Source of the DNA: Olivibacter oleidegradans
Lineage (GTDB): Bacteria > Bacteroidota > Bacteroidia > Sphingobacteriales > Sphingobacteriaceae
NCBI RefSeq assembly: GCF_042432805.1
Contig: NZ_JBHLWO010000002.1
Span: 434,001-498,000 of the forward strand
Direction: 5' to 3'
Length of the DNA stretch: 64,000 nucleotides
Below are positions 1 through 9,448 of the stretch, in pieces. Position 1 is the first letter of the stretch. Each line of letters opens with the position of its first letter. A program made the position numbers and the translations under genes. The notes under the pieces were generated by a model. The model saw nothing but the letters and a program-made list of their open reading frames with translations. It did no database searches and had not been told where the DNA came from.

Positions 1-531
1 CGCACTTTTATTGGAAATCCGCATCCCGACTTTACGTATGGATTGAACATTAATTTAGGTTATAAGAATTTTGATCTTTCTGCATTTTTTCAAGGGGTTC
101 AGGGAAATGATATTCTAAACATGGTAAAACGATGGGTTGATTTCAATAACCAAGCCGGTAATCGCAGCTTACGCATGCTTAATGATTCATGGACTCCTGA
201 AAATCCTGATGCCGTATTACCGATATTGGATGCCAATGATAGTAGAAGTCAACAACCATCATCCTATTTTATTGAAAATGGTTCTTACTTCCGCTTAAAA
301 AATCTGACCCTGGGCTACACTTTTCCTGCTGATCTTTTACAGAAATTAGGATTGCAAAGTGCTAGGATATATGTGCAAGGGCAGAACCTGTTTACTATCA
401 CTGATTACTCCGGTATTGATCCTGAAATCACATCGGTGGGTTCAACGCCAGGTACCACTACATTGGGTGTTGACCAAGGGAATTATCCATTAGCTAAAAT
501 GTATCAGTTAGGAATAAATGTTGGATTCTAA
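1..531 (+). CDS. SusC/RagA TonB-dependent receptor, C-terminal part (5' end outside window)
   Basis: Frame 1 is open from the first base and gives 176 residues, so the gene begins upstream of the window. The sequence matches the last beta-strands of SusC-family outer-membrane receptors: alternating hydrophobic strands, a YVQGQNLFTITDYSGIDPE segment near the end that is typical of the family, and a terminal aromatic (LGINVGF) as used for BamA recognition. SusC barrels import oligomeric nutrients with TonB energy, capped by the SusD lipoprotein encoded 17 bp downstream. The substrate cannot be read from this fragment. The TTG at 43 is internal and is not a start. Confidence 0.93.
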   Translation, partial: RTFIGNPHPDFTYGLNINLGYKNFDLSAFFQGVQGNDILNMVKRWVDFNNQAGNRSLRMLNDSWTPENPDAVLPILDANDSRSQQPSSYFIENGSYFRLKNLTLGYTFPADLLQKLGLQSARIYVQGQNLFTITDYSGIDPEITSVGSTPGTTTLGVDQGNYPLAKMYQLGINVGF

Positions 532-548
532 GGAATAAAAAGCATATT

Positions 549-2213
549 ATGAAAAGATCAAATTTATCGATATATATACTGTTGGCCTTTTGCGTTATGC
601 AGGGCTGTGGTAAAAGTTTTCTGGAAAAGAAACCATTAGGTTTAGCAAATGAAGAATTGCTGGCTACGAAGTCGGGCGTTGATGCCGTCTTAATTGGCGC
701 ATATAGTTTGTTGGACGGGGTAGGTTCCGGTTATACATTCACATCGTCAGCTAGCAATTGGATTTATGGATCGGTGGCATCTGATGACGCCTATAAAGGA
801 AGCGATGTGGGCGATCAGGCGCAGATAACAACCATTGAACGCTATGTTAGTCAACCGGATATCGCTGCCTTTAATGAAAAATGGATTACAGTATATGATG
901 GCGTCTCTCGCGCCAATGATGTGCTTAAGTTAATCAAGAAAACGACCGATATGACAGAGGCTGAGGTCGCACAGGCAACAGCGGAAGCACGCTTCTTACG
1001 TGCATGGTATCATTTTGAAGCAAAGAAGATGTGGAATATGGTGCCTTACGTTGACGATAACGTCACGGACTTTATCAACTTGCCAAATGACAAAGATATT
1101 TGGCCTATGATTGAAGCTGATCTACAATTCGCCGTAGATAATTTATCAGCTACAAAGAAAGATGTAGGGCGGGCAAGTCAATGGACGGCAAAGGCAGTGC
1201 TTGCTAAAGTACATATGTTTCAACAAGATTATGAAGCGGCTCGACCGCTATTGGATGATATCATCAATAACGGTCCTTTTGAATTAGTAAGTAATTTTCA
1301 TGATAATTTTAAAGTGGCAACCGAAAATAATATTGAATCGATTTTGGAAGTCCAAATGTCTGTTGGCGACGGAGGAAGTGGACAAAACGGCTTTTGGGGC
1401 GATAATTTGAATTTTCCCTATGGCTCTGGACCAGGGGGGTGTTGCGGTTTCTTTCAGCCTTCTCAAAACTTAGTAAATGCTTTCAAAACCGATGAAAGTG
1501 GCTTGCCGTTATTGGACAATTTTAATGATGTCGATGTTAAGAATGATGAGGGCTTAGCTTCTTCTGATCCATTTGAACCCTACACAGGTAATTTGGACCC
1601 TCGTTTAGATTGGACCGTTGGTAGACGTGGTATTCCTTTCCTTAACTGGGGGATTCATCCGGGACGAAATTGGATCCGCGATCAAAGTTTTGCCGGTCCG
1701 TATACTTTCAAAAAATTCTTTGCGGCCAATGGCGATAATGCCGGAGCGGAATCACCCAGGGCAAATTCAAATAATTATCGCGCCTTACGATATGCCGACG
1801 TCCTGTTAATGCGTGCAGAAATTGCGGTGGAGGATGGCGACCTCACTAGCGCGTTGGATTTGGTGAATCAAATCAGGCGAAGAGCAGCAAATGAAGTGGT
1901 AACAAAAGATGATGGCACACCGGCAGCCACTTATGTCATAAGAGAGTATCCATCATTTCCAAGTCAGGATTACGCACGAAAAGCCGTTCGATTTGAAAGA
2001 AGGCTTGAGTTAGCATTGGAAGGACATCGCTTTTTCGATTTAGTACGTTGGCATGTTGCTGCTGAAACATTAAATACTTATCTTGAAAAAGAGAAGCAAA
2101 AACGAACCTATCTACAGGGTGCTAGTTTTACGGCTGGAAAGAATGAGTATTTTCCGATTCCGCAAGCACAGATTGATATTATGGGTGCAGATGTGTTGAA
2201 ACAGAATCAGTAG
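549..2213 (+). CDS. SusD/RagB family surface lipoprotein
   Basis: A 554-residue protein, usual SusD length. It opens with a lipoprotein signal whose lipobox (VMQGC) places the acylated cysteine at residue 20. The body shows SusD hallmarks: helical TPR-like segments (AEARFLRAWYHFEAKKMW near 140-155) and the C-terminal block with ALRYADVLLMRAE and RRLELALEGHRFFDLVRWHV. SusD proteins lie on the outer-membrane surface and form the lid of the SusC barrel. The pair with the preceding receptor and the oxidoreductase/DUF1080 genes downstream suggest a glycoside ligand. A strong hairpin terminator follows at 2233, so susCD probably forms its own transcript. Confidence 0.95.
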   Translation: MKRSNLSIYILLAFCVMQGCGKSFLEKKPLGLANEELLATKSGVDAVLIGAYSLLDGVGSGYTFTSSASNWIYGSVASDDAYKGSDVGDQAQITTIERYVSQPDIAAFNEKWITVYDGVSRANDVLKLIKKTTDMTEAEVAQATAEARFLRAWYHFEAKKMWNMVPYVDDNVTDFINLPNDKDIWPMIEADLQFAVDNLSATKKDVGRASQWTAKAVLAKVHMFQQDYEAARPLLDDIINNGPFELVSNFHDNFKVATENNIESILEVQMSVGDGGSGQNGFWGDNLNFPYGSGPGGCCGFFQPSQNLVNAFKTDESGLPLLDNFNDVDVKNDEGLASSDPFEPYTGNLDPRLDWTVGRRGIPFLNWGIHPGRNWIRDQSFAGPYTFKKFFAANGDNAGAESPRANSNNYRALRYADVLLMRAEIAVEDGDLTSALDLVNQIRRRAANEVVTKDDGTPAATYVIREYPSFPSQDYARKAVRFERRLELALEGHRFFDLVRWHVAAETLNTYLEKEKQKRTYLQGASFTAGKNEYFPIPQAQIDIMGADVLKQNQ

Positions 2214-2232
2214 ATTATTTTTAACCGATAAG

Positions 2233-2281
2233 GGTGTCTCCTACAGGTGCTTACAACAAACATAGGAGACACCTCATTTTT
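2233..2281 (+). terminator. Rho-independent terminator after susD
   Basis: An 11-bp perfect stem (GGTGTCTCCTA at 2233-2243 with TAGGAGACACC at 2263-2273), a 19-nt loop and a five-T run at 2277-2281. It separates the susCD transcript from the isomerase gene, or attenuates read-through into it. Confidence 0.8.
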
Positions 2282-2294
2282 AAACTAAAAGATC

Positions 2295-3248
2295 ATGATA
2301 AAAAGTATGCATGAACATCGAAGAAGTTTTCTGAAGAAAGCTTCGATGGCTGGATTGGGAGCCCTGATTAGCCCATACAATCAAGTTGAATCAACTATCG
2401 GGGAGTCGACAAATGTTAAGCGCAATCCGATCAGTGTATCCACGTATTCGTATTGGCATTTTAAAAAGGAAAAGTTTCCCATTGAGCAGGTAATTGAACA
2501 GGCAGCGACGTTGGGTTTTGATGGTGTAGAAATACTACATCGTCAAATGGAAAACGAAACTACCGGATATATGAATAAATTAAAGCGTCTTGCTTTCGAA
2601 AGTGGTTTGGCCTTACCTATGCTATCGATTCATCAGGATTTTGTATCACCTGATAAAGAAGACAGAAAAAAGAACATCGCACATACCAAGCACTGCATCG
2701 ATCTGGCTGTGCAGATGGGAATCCCTTGTGTCCGGTTGAACTCAGGTCGATGGAACACAGCAGGAACCTTTGACGAGTTGATGGCCGTAAAAGGAAAGGA
2801 AACGCCCTTAGCGGGATATACCGATGATGATGCCTTTAAATGGGTAATAGATGCGACGGGAGAATGCCTGATAAAGGCAGAGCAGGAGGGTGTGATTTTG
2901 GCCATCGAAAACCATTGGGGACTTACGACACAGGTTGAGGGCTTATTACGAATATACGAAGCCTTAAAAAGCTCATCGGCCATGGGACTAAATCTGGATA
3001 CCGGTAATTTTGCCGGCGACCCGTATAGTCAGTTCGAACAGTTAGCACCTTATGCTACCATTGTTCAAGCGAAGACCTATTACGGAGGTGGAGAATGGTA
3101 TACGTTAGATTTAGATTATCAACGGATCGCCGGCATATTGCGTAAAGTGAATTTTAAAGGCTATATTTCATTAGAGATGGAAGGAAAAGAAGACCCATTA
3201 ACAGCAGTTCCTAAGAGCTTAGCCGTTTTGCGGAAAGCTTTTTACTAA
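2295..3248 (+). CDS. Exported sugar phosphate isomerase/epimerase-like TIM-barrel protein
   Basis: 317 residues of the xylose-isomerase-like TIM barrel (AP endonuclease family 2) fold. Likely metal-binding residues are in the expected places: Glu205 (LAIENHW), Asp235 (LNLDTGN), Gln258 (VQAKTYY) and Glu294 (SLEMEG). The N-terminus carries a Tat-like motif, RRSFLKK at residues 9-15, followed by a hydrophobic stretch, so export of a folded enzyme is likely. In Bacteroidota such proteins sit beside Gfo/Idh/MocA dehydrogenases and DUF1080 proteins in oxidative glycoside loci, as here. The exact reaction (keto-sugar epimerisation, isomerisation or hydration) is not determined. ATG at 2307 is an alternative start with the same signal. 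Confidence 0.85.
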   Translation: MIKSMHEHRRSFLKKASMAGLGALISPYNQVESTIGESTNVKRNPISVSTYSYWHFKKEKFPIEQVIEQAATLGFDGVEILHRQMENETTGYMNKLKRLAFESGLALPMLSIHQDFVSPDKEDRKKNIAHTKHCIDLAVQMGIPCVRLNSGRWNTAGTFDELMAVKGKETPLAGYTDDDAFKWVIDATGECLIKAEQEGVILAIENHWGLTTQVEGLLRIYEALKSSSAMGLNLDTGNFAGDPYSQFEQLAPYATIVQAKTYYGGGEWYTLDLDYQRIAGILRKVNFKGYISLEMEGKEDPLTAVPKSLAVLRKAFY

Positions 3249-3263
3249 CGCAACCGTTTGCGT
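3248..3263. promoter_or_regulatory. Small inverted repeat just after the isomerase stop codon
   Basis: ACGCAA-CCGT-TTGCGT, a perfect 6-bp repeat around four bases, starting in the stop codon. No T-run follows, so it is a poor terminator. It resembles LacI-type operators in general shape only; no regulator gene is nearby. Confidence 0.25.
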
Positions 3264-3626
3264 GATGAATAAATTGGCAATCCTATTATTTTATTATTAA
3301 ATTAACAGCCATTTTGGTCGAACATCATCATTTTATCGATCTTAAACTGCAATATTTAGCTAAATCAAACTTGGTATTATGAGCCATCTGGTTATTTATT
3401 GGTGCCACTGATCATGTCCTTCATTTATCGGATAAACGATAGTATCTCCGAGAAAAAAGGTCATTTTGTCTGTCCGGTTAATTAAATAGAGAGTAATAAA
3501 GAGACTTTTAATTGCAGAGAAAATCATCAAGCATAGTCAATACTTAAAACAACAAATCGAATGGATTTTTCTTAAATCGAACTTATTTTTTGAGAGAGGA
3601 TCCTGAAACCAAAAATTAAAGCACAA
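3249..3626. other. 378-bp non-coding gap before the oxidoreductase gene
   Basis: AT-rich, with no open frame of useful length. Apart from the inverted repeat at its left edge I see no clear TTTG/TAnnTTTG promoter pair, though the size of the gap and the change of transcription unit suggest that a promoter for the oxidoreductase and HEAT-DUF1080 genes lies here. Confidence 0.6.
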
Positions 3627-4898
3627 ATGAAAGAAAAAAGTACCTCGAGAAGGGATTTTATCAAGAAGTCTGCCCTAGCAGCGGCAGCATTTAGCATCGT
3701 CCCGCGGTTTGTACTGGGAGGACAGGGATATTTGGCTCCGAGTGACCACCTAACAAAAGGTATTATTGGTGTTGGAGCTATGGGACGCGGTCATTTTTCC
3801 TATGCCGGCACCAAAACCGTTGCTATTTGTGATGTTGATACCAGACATTTAGCGATAGCCATGAAACAGCTGAATGATAGTGGTGTTAAGCAACTGTCAG
3901 ATTTCCGTGAATTGATTCAACTTCCGGAAGTGGATATCGTTCATATCGCCACACCGCCTCATTGGCATGGTATCATGGCCGCTGAAGCTGCACGTGCCGG
4001 AAAAGATATATGGTGTGAAAAACCCATGACGCGTACAATAGGAGAAGGTAAACGTGTAAAAGAGGCTGTGCAACAACATGGGCGGATTTTTAGATTAAAC
4101 ACCTGGTTTAGATTTAAGGATAATTTCTACGGAATGGCTGTTCCGGTAAAGAAGATCAAGAAATTAGTGGATTCCGGTATGCTCGGCTGGCCACTGAAAG
4201 TTACTGTAAGTAGACATACGGGATTTGATTGGAAATTCTATTGGGTCGGAAAAGAGAATTTGACGCCTGAACAAGTGCCTAGCGAATTGAATTACGATAT
4301 GTGGCTGGGGCCTGCTCAATACAAACCTTATAATGCACATCGTGTTCATCAAACCTTCCGGGGCTATTGGGACTATGATGGAGGCGGTTTAGGTGATATG
4401 GGACAACATTACCTGGATCCAATACAGTATTTCCTAGGGAAGGACAATGAAAGCCCGATTTCGGTTGAAGTAGACGCTCCACAGCAACACAGCGACGCAG
4501 TTGGCACGTGGCGACGAATTGAATATACCTATGCTGATGGATGTAAAATTATCCTCGACGGTGAAGGGAAAGATAAAGATGTGCCTTATATCGATGGGCC
4601 TAATGGTAAATTATATCCCGGGTTTAAATCGGATATCCCGGACATGGAACGTAAACTAGCGACATTCCCCGAACCGGAAGAGCAAGTGGTCGACTTTGTT
4701 GAAGCAGTGAAAAAGAGACAGAAATTTGCATTAAACGAGGATAATGGTTATCGTTCTTGCACCTTGGTAAATATGGGTTTAGCATCTGTAAGGTTAGGTA
4801 GATCCTTAAAATTTGATCCAGATAAGCAGTTATTTGTTGATGATGAAGCGGCCAATCGTTTAATTGACCAACCGATGCGTGGCCCATGGACTATCTAA
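3627..4898 (+). CDS. Exported Gfo/Idh/MocA family oxidoreductase
   Basis: A 423-residue NAD(P)-dependent sugar dehydrogenase family member. It begins with a strong twin-arginine signal (SRRDFIKKSALAAAAF, residues 7-22), as expected for an enzyme exported already folded around its nucleotide. The Rossmann motif is GVGAMG at 48-53; the family EKP motif is at 131-133 and the catalytic-type histidine is His261 in GDMGQHYLDP. Exported members beside DUF1080 proteins are known to oxidise glycosides at C3, which primes them for non-hydrolytic cleavage. The next gene follows after 33 bp and supplies two DUF1080 domains, supporting that role here. Substrate not determined. Confidence 0.9.
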   Translation: MKEKSTSRRDFIKKSALAAAAFSIVPRFVLGGQGYLAPSDHLTKGIIGVGAMGRGHFSYAGTKTVAICDVDTRHLAIAMKQLNDSGVKQLSDFRELIQLPEVDIVHIATPPHWHGIMAAEAARAGKDIWCEKPMTRTIGEGKRVKEAVQQHGRIFRLNTWFRFKDNFYGMAVPVKKIKKLVDSGMLGWPLKVTVSRHTGFDWKFYWVGKENLTPEQVPSELNYDMWLGPAQYKPYNAHRVHQTFRGYWDYDGGGLGDMGQHYLDPIQYFLGKDNESPISVEVDAPQQHSDAVGTWRRIEYTYADGCKIILDGEGKDKDVPYIDGPNGKLYPGFKSDIPDMERKLATFPEPEEQVVDFVEAVKKRQKFALNEDNGYRSCTLVNMGLASVRLGRSLKFDPDKQLFVDDEAANRLIDQPMRGPWTI

Positions 4899-4931
4899 TG
4901 TATTTAATTATCACGAACTATTAAAACCAAT

Positions 4932-7900
4932 ATGAAGAATTATATATATGCTTCTATCCTTGCTTTTATGCTCGCCAACCCACCGGCTTTTGCGCAGCAA
5001 GATGATAGGCGTACAGCGACGACCAAAATAGCAGATTTGTTAGCCACACAGCCCGCTCAGAATGCCGATAAGCTGAATGCTGCAATGGCCCAATTAGACA
5101 ATTTTACGGCTGCTGATATCAGCGCACTGCTTTTATCTTTAAAGCCACAAGGCGGGGACAACGCAAAAATCGAATATGCAACCAACAGCTATTCCTATTT
5201 TGTTATGCAGAATGGAAAGGAGTCAATGCGTTCCAAATTTGTCCAGGGCGCTTTGGATGCCTTGGGGAAAATGCAGGATAAAAATAATAAAGGGTACGTG
5301 CTGAATCTACTCACTAATGCAGGAAAAGACGATGCCGTGTCTGCCGTTTCTACGTATTTACAAGATGAATATTTAGGGGATCGTGCTGCACGGACTTTGG
5401 CACGAATTCGTTCCGATGAGGCGGGAAAAGCTCTTATGGCTGCGTTACCGTCTGCAAAAGGAAGAAATATAACCTACATACTGGAAGCTATTGGCGATGC
5501 CGATTATGTGCCTGCAGCGCCCACCATTGTTTCATTTGCCACCGCAGAGGAATTAACGGTTAGGAAAACAGCGCTCTATGCATTAGCAAAATTGGCTGAC
5601 CCATCTTCTGAGGAAGTTTTAAGGGCTGCAGCTGAAAAGGTTAACTTCGGTTATGATGAATCAAAAGCGACCGCTTCTTATATTAATTACGCAAATAACC
5701 TACTCCTCAAAGGGAATAAGGAGCTAGCTGAAAAAGTAGCAAAAACTTTGTTGAAAGTAGATGATGAACATACACCTACGCGCATTGCAGGGCTTAATAT
5801 TTTAACGCACATTTACGGAGCCGAATATGTTCCGGATTTGGTAAAAGCATCTAGAGATAAGGAGAAAGCATACAGCATTGCCGCTTTAAAATTAGCGCAG
5901 CCATATTTAAATGGCGCTGCTGTCGAAAAATGGGGGAAAGCAGTAAAAAAAGCGAATCCCGAAACGCAAGCAGCTATCATAAAAGCTTTATCAAATACAA
6001 CAGACGATAGTGCACTTCCTTTTGTTGAAAAAGCCCTAAAGAGTGATGATACCCTTGTGAAAGTTACGGCTATTAAAGCCTATGGAAAACTAAAAGGGGT
6101 AGAGGGTACGCCTGAATTGTTGAAGTTATTATCAGAATCCAACCAAGAAGAGCGAGAAGCGGTAAAGGAAGCCTTTCTTACATTGAAAGGCGAAGGTTTA
6201 ACGGGTAAGTTAGTGACTTCCTTAGCTACAGCAGTACCGGCAGATCAGGTGACAATTATGCAAGTACTAGCTAATAGAGGCGCAAACGAAAGTTTCACCG
6301 CAGTTACTGCCTTGCTGAAAAGCAGTGATCCGACGGTAAGAGATGCTGCATATAATACATTGCCCGCCATTTCGAAATCCGAAAATCTTGCCTCATTAAC
6401 CTCTTTATTATCTACAGCAGGTAACGAAAACGAGATAAAATTAGTACAGCAAGCTATAGTTGCGGCCGTTCAGGGGAGTCCACAAAAGGAGCAGGATATC
6501 CAATCATTATTGGCCAGTTATCAATCGGCAAATCCGAACGGAAAAACGCTTTATTTGAACGTTTTTTCAGGAATAGGTGAAGGTAAAGCTCTACAGCCGG
6601 TTGTTGAAGTACTTGATGGAAATGATGCGAACTTAAAAGCTGCGGCAGTTGAAGCACTCGCTAATTGGAATGATCATGACGCGTTGCCTGAATTAATCAA
6701 GTTGAGTCGGGCGACAAGCGACTCAAAGCAATTGAATCAGATCTTAAACGGTATTGTACGATTGACCGCACAAAGCGACTTCCCGGCAGAGCAAAAAGTA
6801 TTACTCCTAAGGGATGCTATGGGAGTTGCACAAAATACGCAGCAAAAAAGAATGATATTGGGTGCATTGAGCAATAATTTTACTTATAATGCACTCATCT
6901 TTGCCGGAAAATATTTAGACGACCCGGAGTTGAAATCCGCTGCAGCCATGGCGGTGTTAAACATCGCATTATCAAATCCTAGCCTCTATGGTGAAGAAGT
7001 GAGCGCCATCTTGAATAAAACGGTAGACGCGTTAAGCGGACAAGATAGCGATTATTTAAAACAAGCCTTAATTAAACATATCAATGAATTACCCAAGGGT
7101 CGTGGTTTTGTGTCACTTTTCAATGGCAAAGATTTAACAGGTTGGAAAGGTTTAGTAGAAAATCCCATTAAGCGAGCCAAAATGAGTGCGAAGGAACTAT
7201 CTGTCGCTCAGCAAAAGGCTGATGAATTGATGCGGCGTGGCTGGTATGTAAAGGACGGGGTGCTTTACTTTAATGGAAAAGGTGATAATATTGCAACCAT
7301 TAAACAATATGGTGACTTCGAAATGCTGGTAGATTGGAAGTTGAGTACCGTTGGTAAGGAAGGTGATGCAGGTATTTATCTTCGGGGAACACCTCAGGTC
7401 CAGATTTGGGATACCTCCCGCGTAAACGTTGGAGCCCAAGTAGGTTCCGGTGGTCTTTATAATAACCAACAGAACGAAAGCAAACCTCTTAAAGTAGCGG
7501 ATAATGCACTGGGAGAATGGAATACCTTTCGTATTATTATGAAAGGCGATAAGGTGACAGTATATCTTAATGGGCAGCTAGTAACTGATAACGTTACCTT
7601 AGAAAATTACTGGGATCGAAGTCAACCCATTTTTCCTATTGAACAGATAGAACTACAAGCTCATGGAACTGAAGTCGCCTATCGGGACATCTATATTAAG
7701 GAAATACCTAGAAAAGAGATTTTTACTTTAGGCAATGAAGAAAAGGCTGCTGGTTTCAAAGTACTGTTTGACGGTTCGAACTTAGATAGCTGGACAGGGA
7801 ATACAACTGCTTACACAATCAGTGACGAAGGAACGCTGGCTTGTTATCCCGTTAAGGACTCAGGAGGTAATTTGTATTCAAAAGAAGAGTTTGGTGATTT

Positions 7901-8327
7901 TATCTATCGCTTTAGCTTTCGTCTAACTCCCGGAGCGAATAATGGCATTGGTATCAGGGCCCCTTTAGAAGGCAACGCGGCGTATGAAGGAATGGAAATT
8001 CAGGTATTGGATAATGAAGCGGACATTTATAAAGATCTTAAGAAATATCAATACCACGGATCGGTTTATGGGGTAATTCCTGCTAAAAGAGGCTTTCTTA
8101 AACCGGTGGGAGAATGGAATGAAGAAGAGATTTACGTAAAAGGAAATAAGATCAAAGTCACGCTAAATGGCACCGTTATTTTAGAAGGTGACATTGCCGA
8201 GGCATCAAAAAATGGTACGTTAGATAAACTCGATCATCCGGGACTTAAACGAAAATCCGGTCATATAGGGTTTTTGGGTCATGGATCAGAGGTACATTTT
8301 AAAAATATCCGTGTTAAGCGGTTGTAG
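4932..8327 (+). CDS. Large periplasmic HEAT-repeat protein with two C-terminal DUF1080 (3-keto-glycoside hydrolase/lyase) domains
   Basis: 1131 residues with a Sec signal peptide (cleavage likely after AFAQ, about residue 22). Residues about 30-710 are an alpha-helical solenoid of HEAT-like repeats, with recurring units such as VKVTAIKAYGKLKGVEGTPE and LKAAAVEALANWNDHDALPE. Two DUF1080 (3-keto-disaccharide hydrolase) beta-sandwich domains follow: one from about 723 (FVSLFNGKDLTGWKG) to 925, the other from about 939 (FKVLFDGSNLDSWTG) to the end. DUF1080 proteins cleave 3-keto-glycosides by hydrolysis or elimination. Sitting 33 bp after the dehydrogenase, this is probably its partner lyase or hydrolase. 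The solenoid may hold the enzymes or the glycan; that part is inference. Confidence 0.88.
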   Translation: MKNYIYASILAFMLANPPAFAQQDDRRTATTKIADLLATQPAQNADKLNAAMAQLDNFTAADISALLLSLKPQGGDNAKIEYATNSYSYFVMQNGKESMRSKFVQGALDALGKMQDKNNKGYVLNLLTNAGKDDAVSAVSTYLQDEYLGDRAARTLARIRSDEAGKALMAALPSAKGRNITYILEAIGDADYVPAAPTIVSFATAEELTVRKTALYALAKLADPSSEEVLRAAAEKVNFGYDESKATASYINYANNLLLKGNKELAEKVAKTLLKVDDEHTPTRIAGLNILTHIYGAEYVPDLVKASRDKEKAYSIAALKLAQPYLNGAAVEKWGKAVKKANPETQAAIIKALSNTTDDSALPFVEKALKSDDTLVKVTAIKAYGKLKGVEGTPELLKLLSESNQEEREAVKEAFLTLKGEGLTGKLVTSLATAVPADQVTIMQVLANRGANESFTAVTALLKSSDPTVRDAAYNTLPAISKSENLASLTSLLSTAGNENEIKLVQQAIVAAVQGSPQKEQDIQSLLASYQSANPNGKTLYLNVFSGIGEGKALQPVVEVLDGNDANLKAAAVEALANWNDHDALPELIKLSRATSDSKQLNQILNGIVRLTAQSDFPAEQKVLLLRDAMGVAQNTQQKRMILGALSNNFTYNALIFAGKYLDDPELKSAAAMAVLNIALSNPSLYGEEVSAILNKTVDALSGQDSDYLKQALIKHINELPKGRGFVSLFNGKDLTGWKGLVENPIKRAKMSAKELSVAQQKADELMRRGWYVKDGVLYFNGKGDNIATIKQYGDFEMLVDWKLSTVGKEGDAGIYLRGTPQVQIWDTSRVNVGAQVGSGGLYNNQQNESKPLKVADNALGEWNTFRIIMKGDKVTVYLNGQLVTDNVTLENYWDRSQPIFPIEQIELQAHGTEVAYRDIYIKEIPRKEIFTLGNEEKAAGFKVLFDGSNLDSWTGNTTAYTISDEGTLACYPVKDSGGNLYSKEEFGDFIYRFSFRLTPGANNGIGIRAPLEGNAAYEGMEIQVLDNEADIYKDLKKYQYHGSVYGVIPAKRGFLKPVGEWNEEEIYVKGNKIKVTLNGTVILEGDIAEASKNGTLDKLDHPGLKRKSGHIGFLGHGSEVHFKNIRVKRL

Positions 8328-8380
8328 TTATCTGGTTATTAGTCGTTAGTTATTTGTTTCTGGTTATTAGTGTCGTGTGT
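8328..8380. repeat. Stuttering GTTATTAGT-type intergenic repeat
   Basis: Degenerate tandem words (GGTTATTAGT, CGTTAGTTATT, GGTTATTAGTG) immediately after a stop codon. The same word type recurs at 25857-25926. Confidence 0.6.
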
Positions 8381-8470
8381 TACTATTAACCTCTGTGACA
8401 TATAAATAACGATTCGTAAAACAAATTCTTCAACTTATTGTTCTACCAACAAGGTTTAGGTTGGATAAAA

Positions 8471-8516
8471 GCAGAAAGCCCGGCGTTCCCAAGCGTTTGG
8501 GCTTTCTGCATTTTTT
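8471..8516 (+). terminator. Rho-independent terminator after the DUF1080 gene
   Basis: A perfect 11-bp stem, GCAGAAAGCCC (8471-8481) with GGGCTTTCTGC (8499-8509), and a six-T run at 8511-8516. It ends the oxidoreductase/DUF1080 transcript and insulates the sigma-factor locus downstream. Confidence 0.92.
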
Positions 8517-8664
8517 GTATTGCCAGATCAGGAAGTAGTATCTTCTGTCATTAATGACTCGCAAAAAAATGTAGAATTATTTATCTAGCTACAGGGAATT
8601 CGCCTTTGGCCTATAGATGAAGGTGTATATATTAAAAGAGATTTCCCTAATCTAGCTAAAGTAA

Positions 8665-8696
8665 TTTGCATTTAAAAAGCAATTTATCTAAGTTTG
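8665..8696 (+). promoter_or_regulatory. Sigma-ABfr-type promoter upstream of the ECF sigma gene
   Basis: A -33 box TTTG at 8665-8668, 20-bp spacer and a -7 box TAAGTTTG at 8689-8696: an exact match to the Bacteroidota housekeeping consensus TTTG-N20-TAnnTTTG. The leader to the ATG at 8864 would be about 160 nt. The spacer half AGCAATTTATC and both boxes recur almost unchanged at the fur promoter (54373-54404, - strand). Confidence 0.7.
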
Positions 8697-8863
8697 TTTA
8701 ACTCATTTTATAGTCTTACAAAAATAATACGCTGACCAATTATTTATCATATAAGCGTTGCGGGACCTTCGTGTTTGGTTAAAAATAATAATGCAAATAA
8801 TATCATTGACTTCATAAGGAAGCATGGTGACGTAACGAATTTTTTATGGTTTAAAGCTTGATT

Positions 8864-9448
8864 ATGAAAGATTTAACAAAGTTTTCTGATGAAGAACTTT
8901 TCCATGCCTGTGTAGACGGGAGCGAATTATCCTTTGAAGAGCTATACAATCGTTATTGGTATAAATTATATGCCGAGGCGCTGAGACGGTTAAGAAAGGC
9001 TGAGTTAGCAGAGGAAATTGTACAGGATCTGTTCACTAGTATATGGCTGAACCGCAAACGAATACAGATTCATAGTTCCGTTGCTGCTTATCTTTTTACA
9101 TCTGTTAGGTACTTGGTAATAAGTGCTATACAAAAGGAAATAGTTAGAAAGAATTACAAAGAATTCTACAAAGGCAATTTTAGGGATTACGATAATTCTA
9201 CCGAAACACGGCTAGCCTTTAACGAGTTACAAAATCAAATTGAAAACCATGTTCGATTACTACCCGATCGCTGTCGTTATATTTATGAGCTAAGCAGAAA
9301 AGAGTTTAAAAGTAATAAGGAAATAGCTGATTTGCTTGGCATATCGGAAAAAACGGTTGAAAACCAGTTGACCAAAGCATTAAGTAGGCTGAAAGTAGCT
9401 ATGAAGCTTTATTCGTTTCATCTTTTATTGCTGTATTATTTATGTTAG
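8864..9448 (+). CDS. ECF-type RNA polymerase sigma-70 factor (FecI-like)
   Basis: 194 residues from the ATG at 8864; the TTG two codons earlier is a weaker start. Sigma region 2 covers about residues 22-90 (FEELYNRYWYKLYAEALRR, then VQDLFTSIWLNR). Region 4 with its helix-turn-helix covers about 123-172 (NKEIADLLGISEKTVENQL). This is the Bacteroides-expansion sigma family that pairs with FecR anti-sigma factors and STN-bearing SusC receptors. Both follow here (9745 and 10942), so the expected role is to switch on the second susCD locus when its ligand binds. A consensus promoter lies at 8665. Confidence 0.93.
   Translation: MKDLTKFSDEELFHACVDGSELSFEELYNRYWYKLYAEALRRLRKAELAEEIVQDLFTSIWLNRKRIQIHSSVAAYLFTSVRYLVISAIQKEIVRKNYKEFYKGNFRDYDNSTETRLAFNELQNQIENHVRLLPDRCRYIYELSRKEFKSNKEIADLLGISEKTVENQLTKALSRLKVAMKLYSFHLLLLYYLC

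Noticed and set aside
3248..3263. Terminator after the isomerase gene
   Set aside because: The stem is only 6 bp and no T-run follows; kept only as a weak operator-like repeat.
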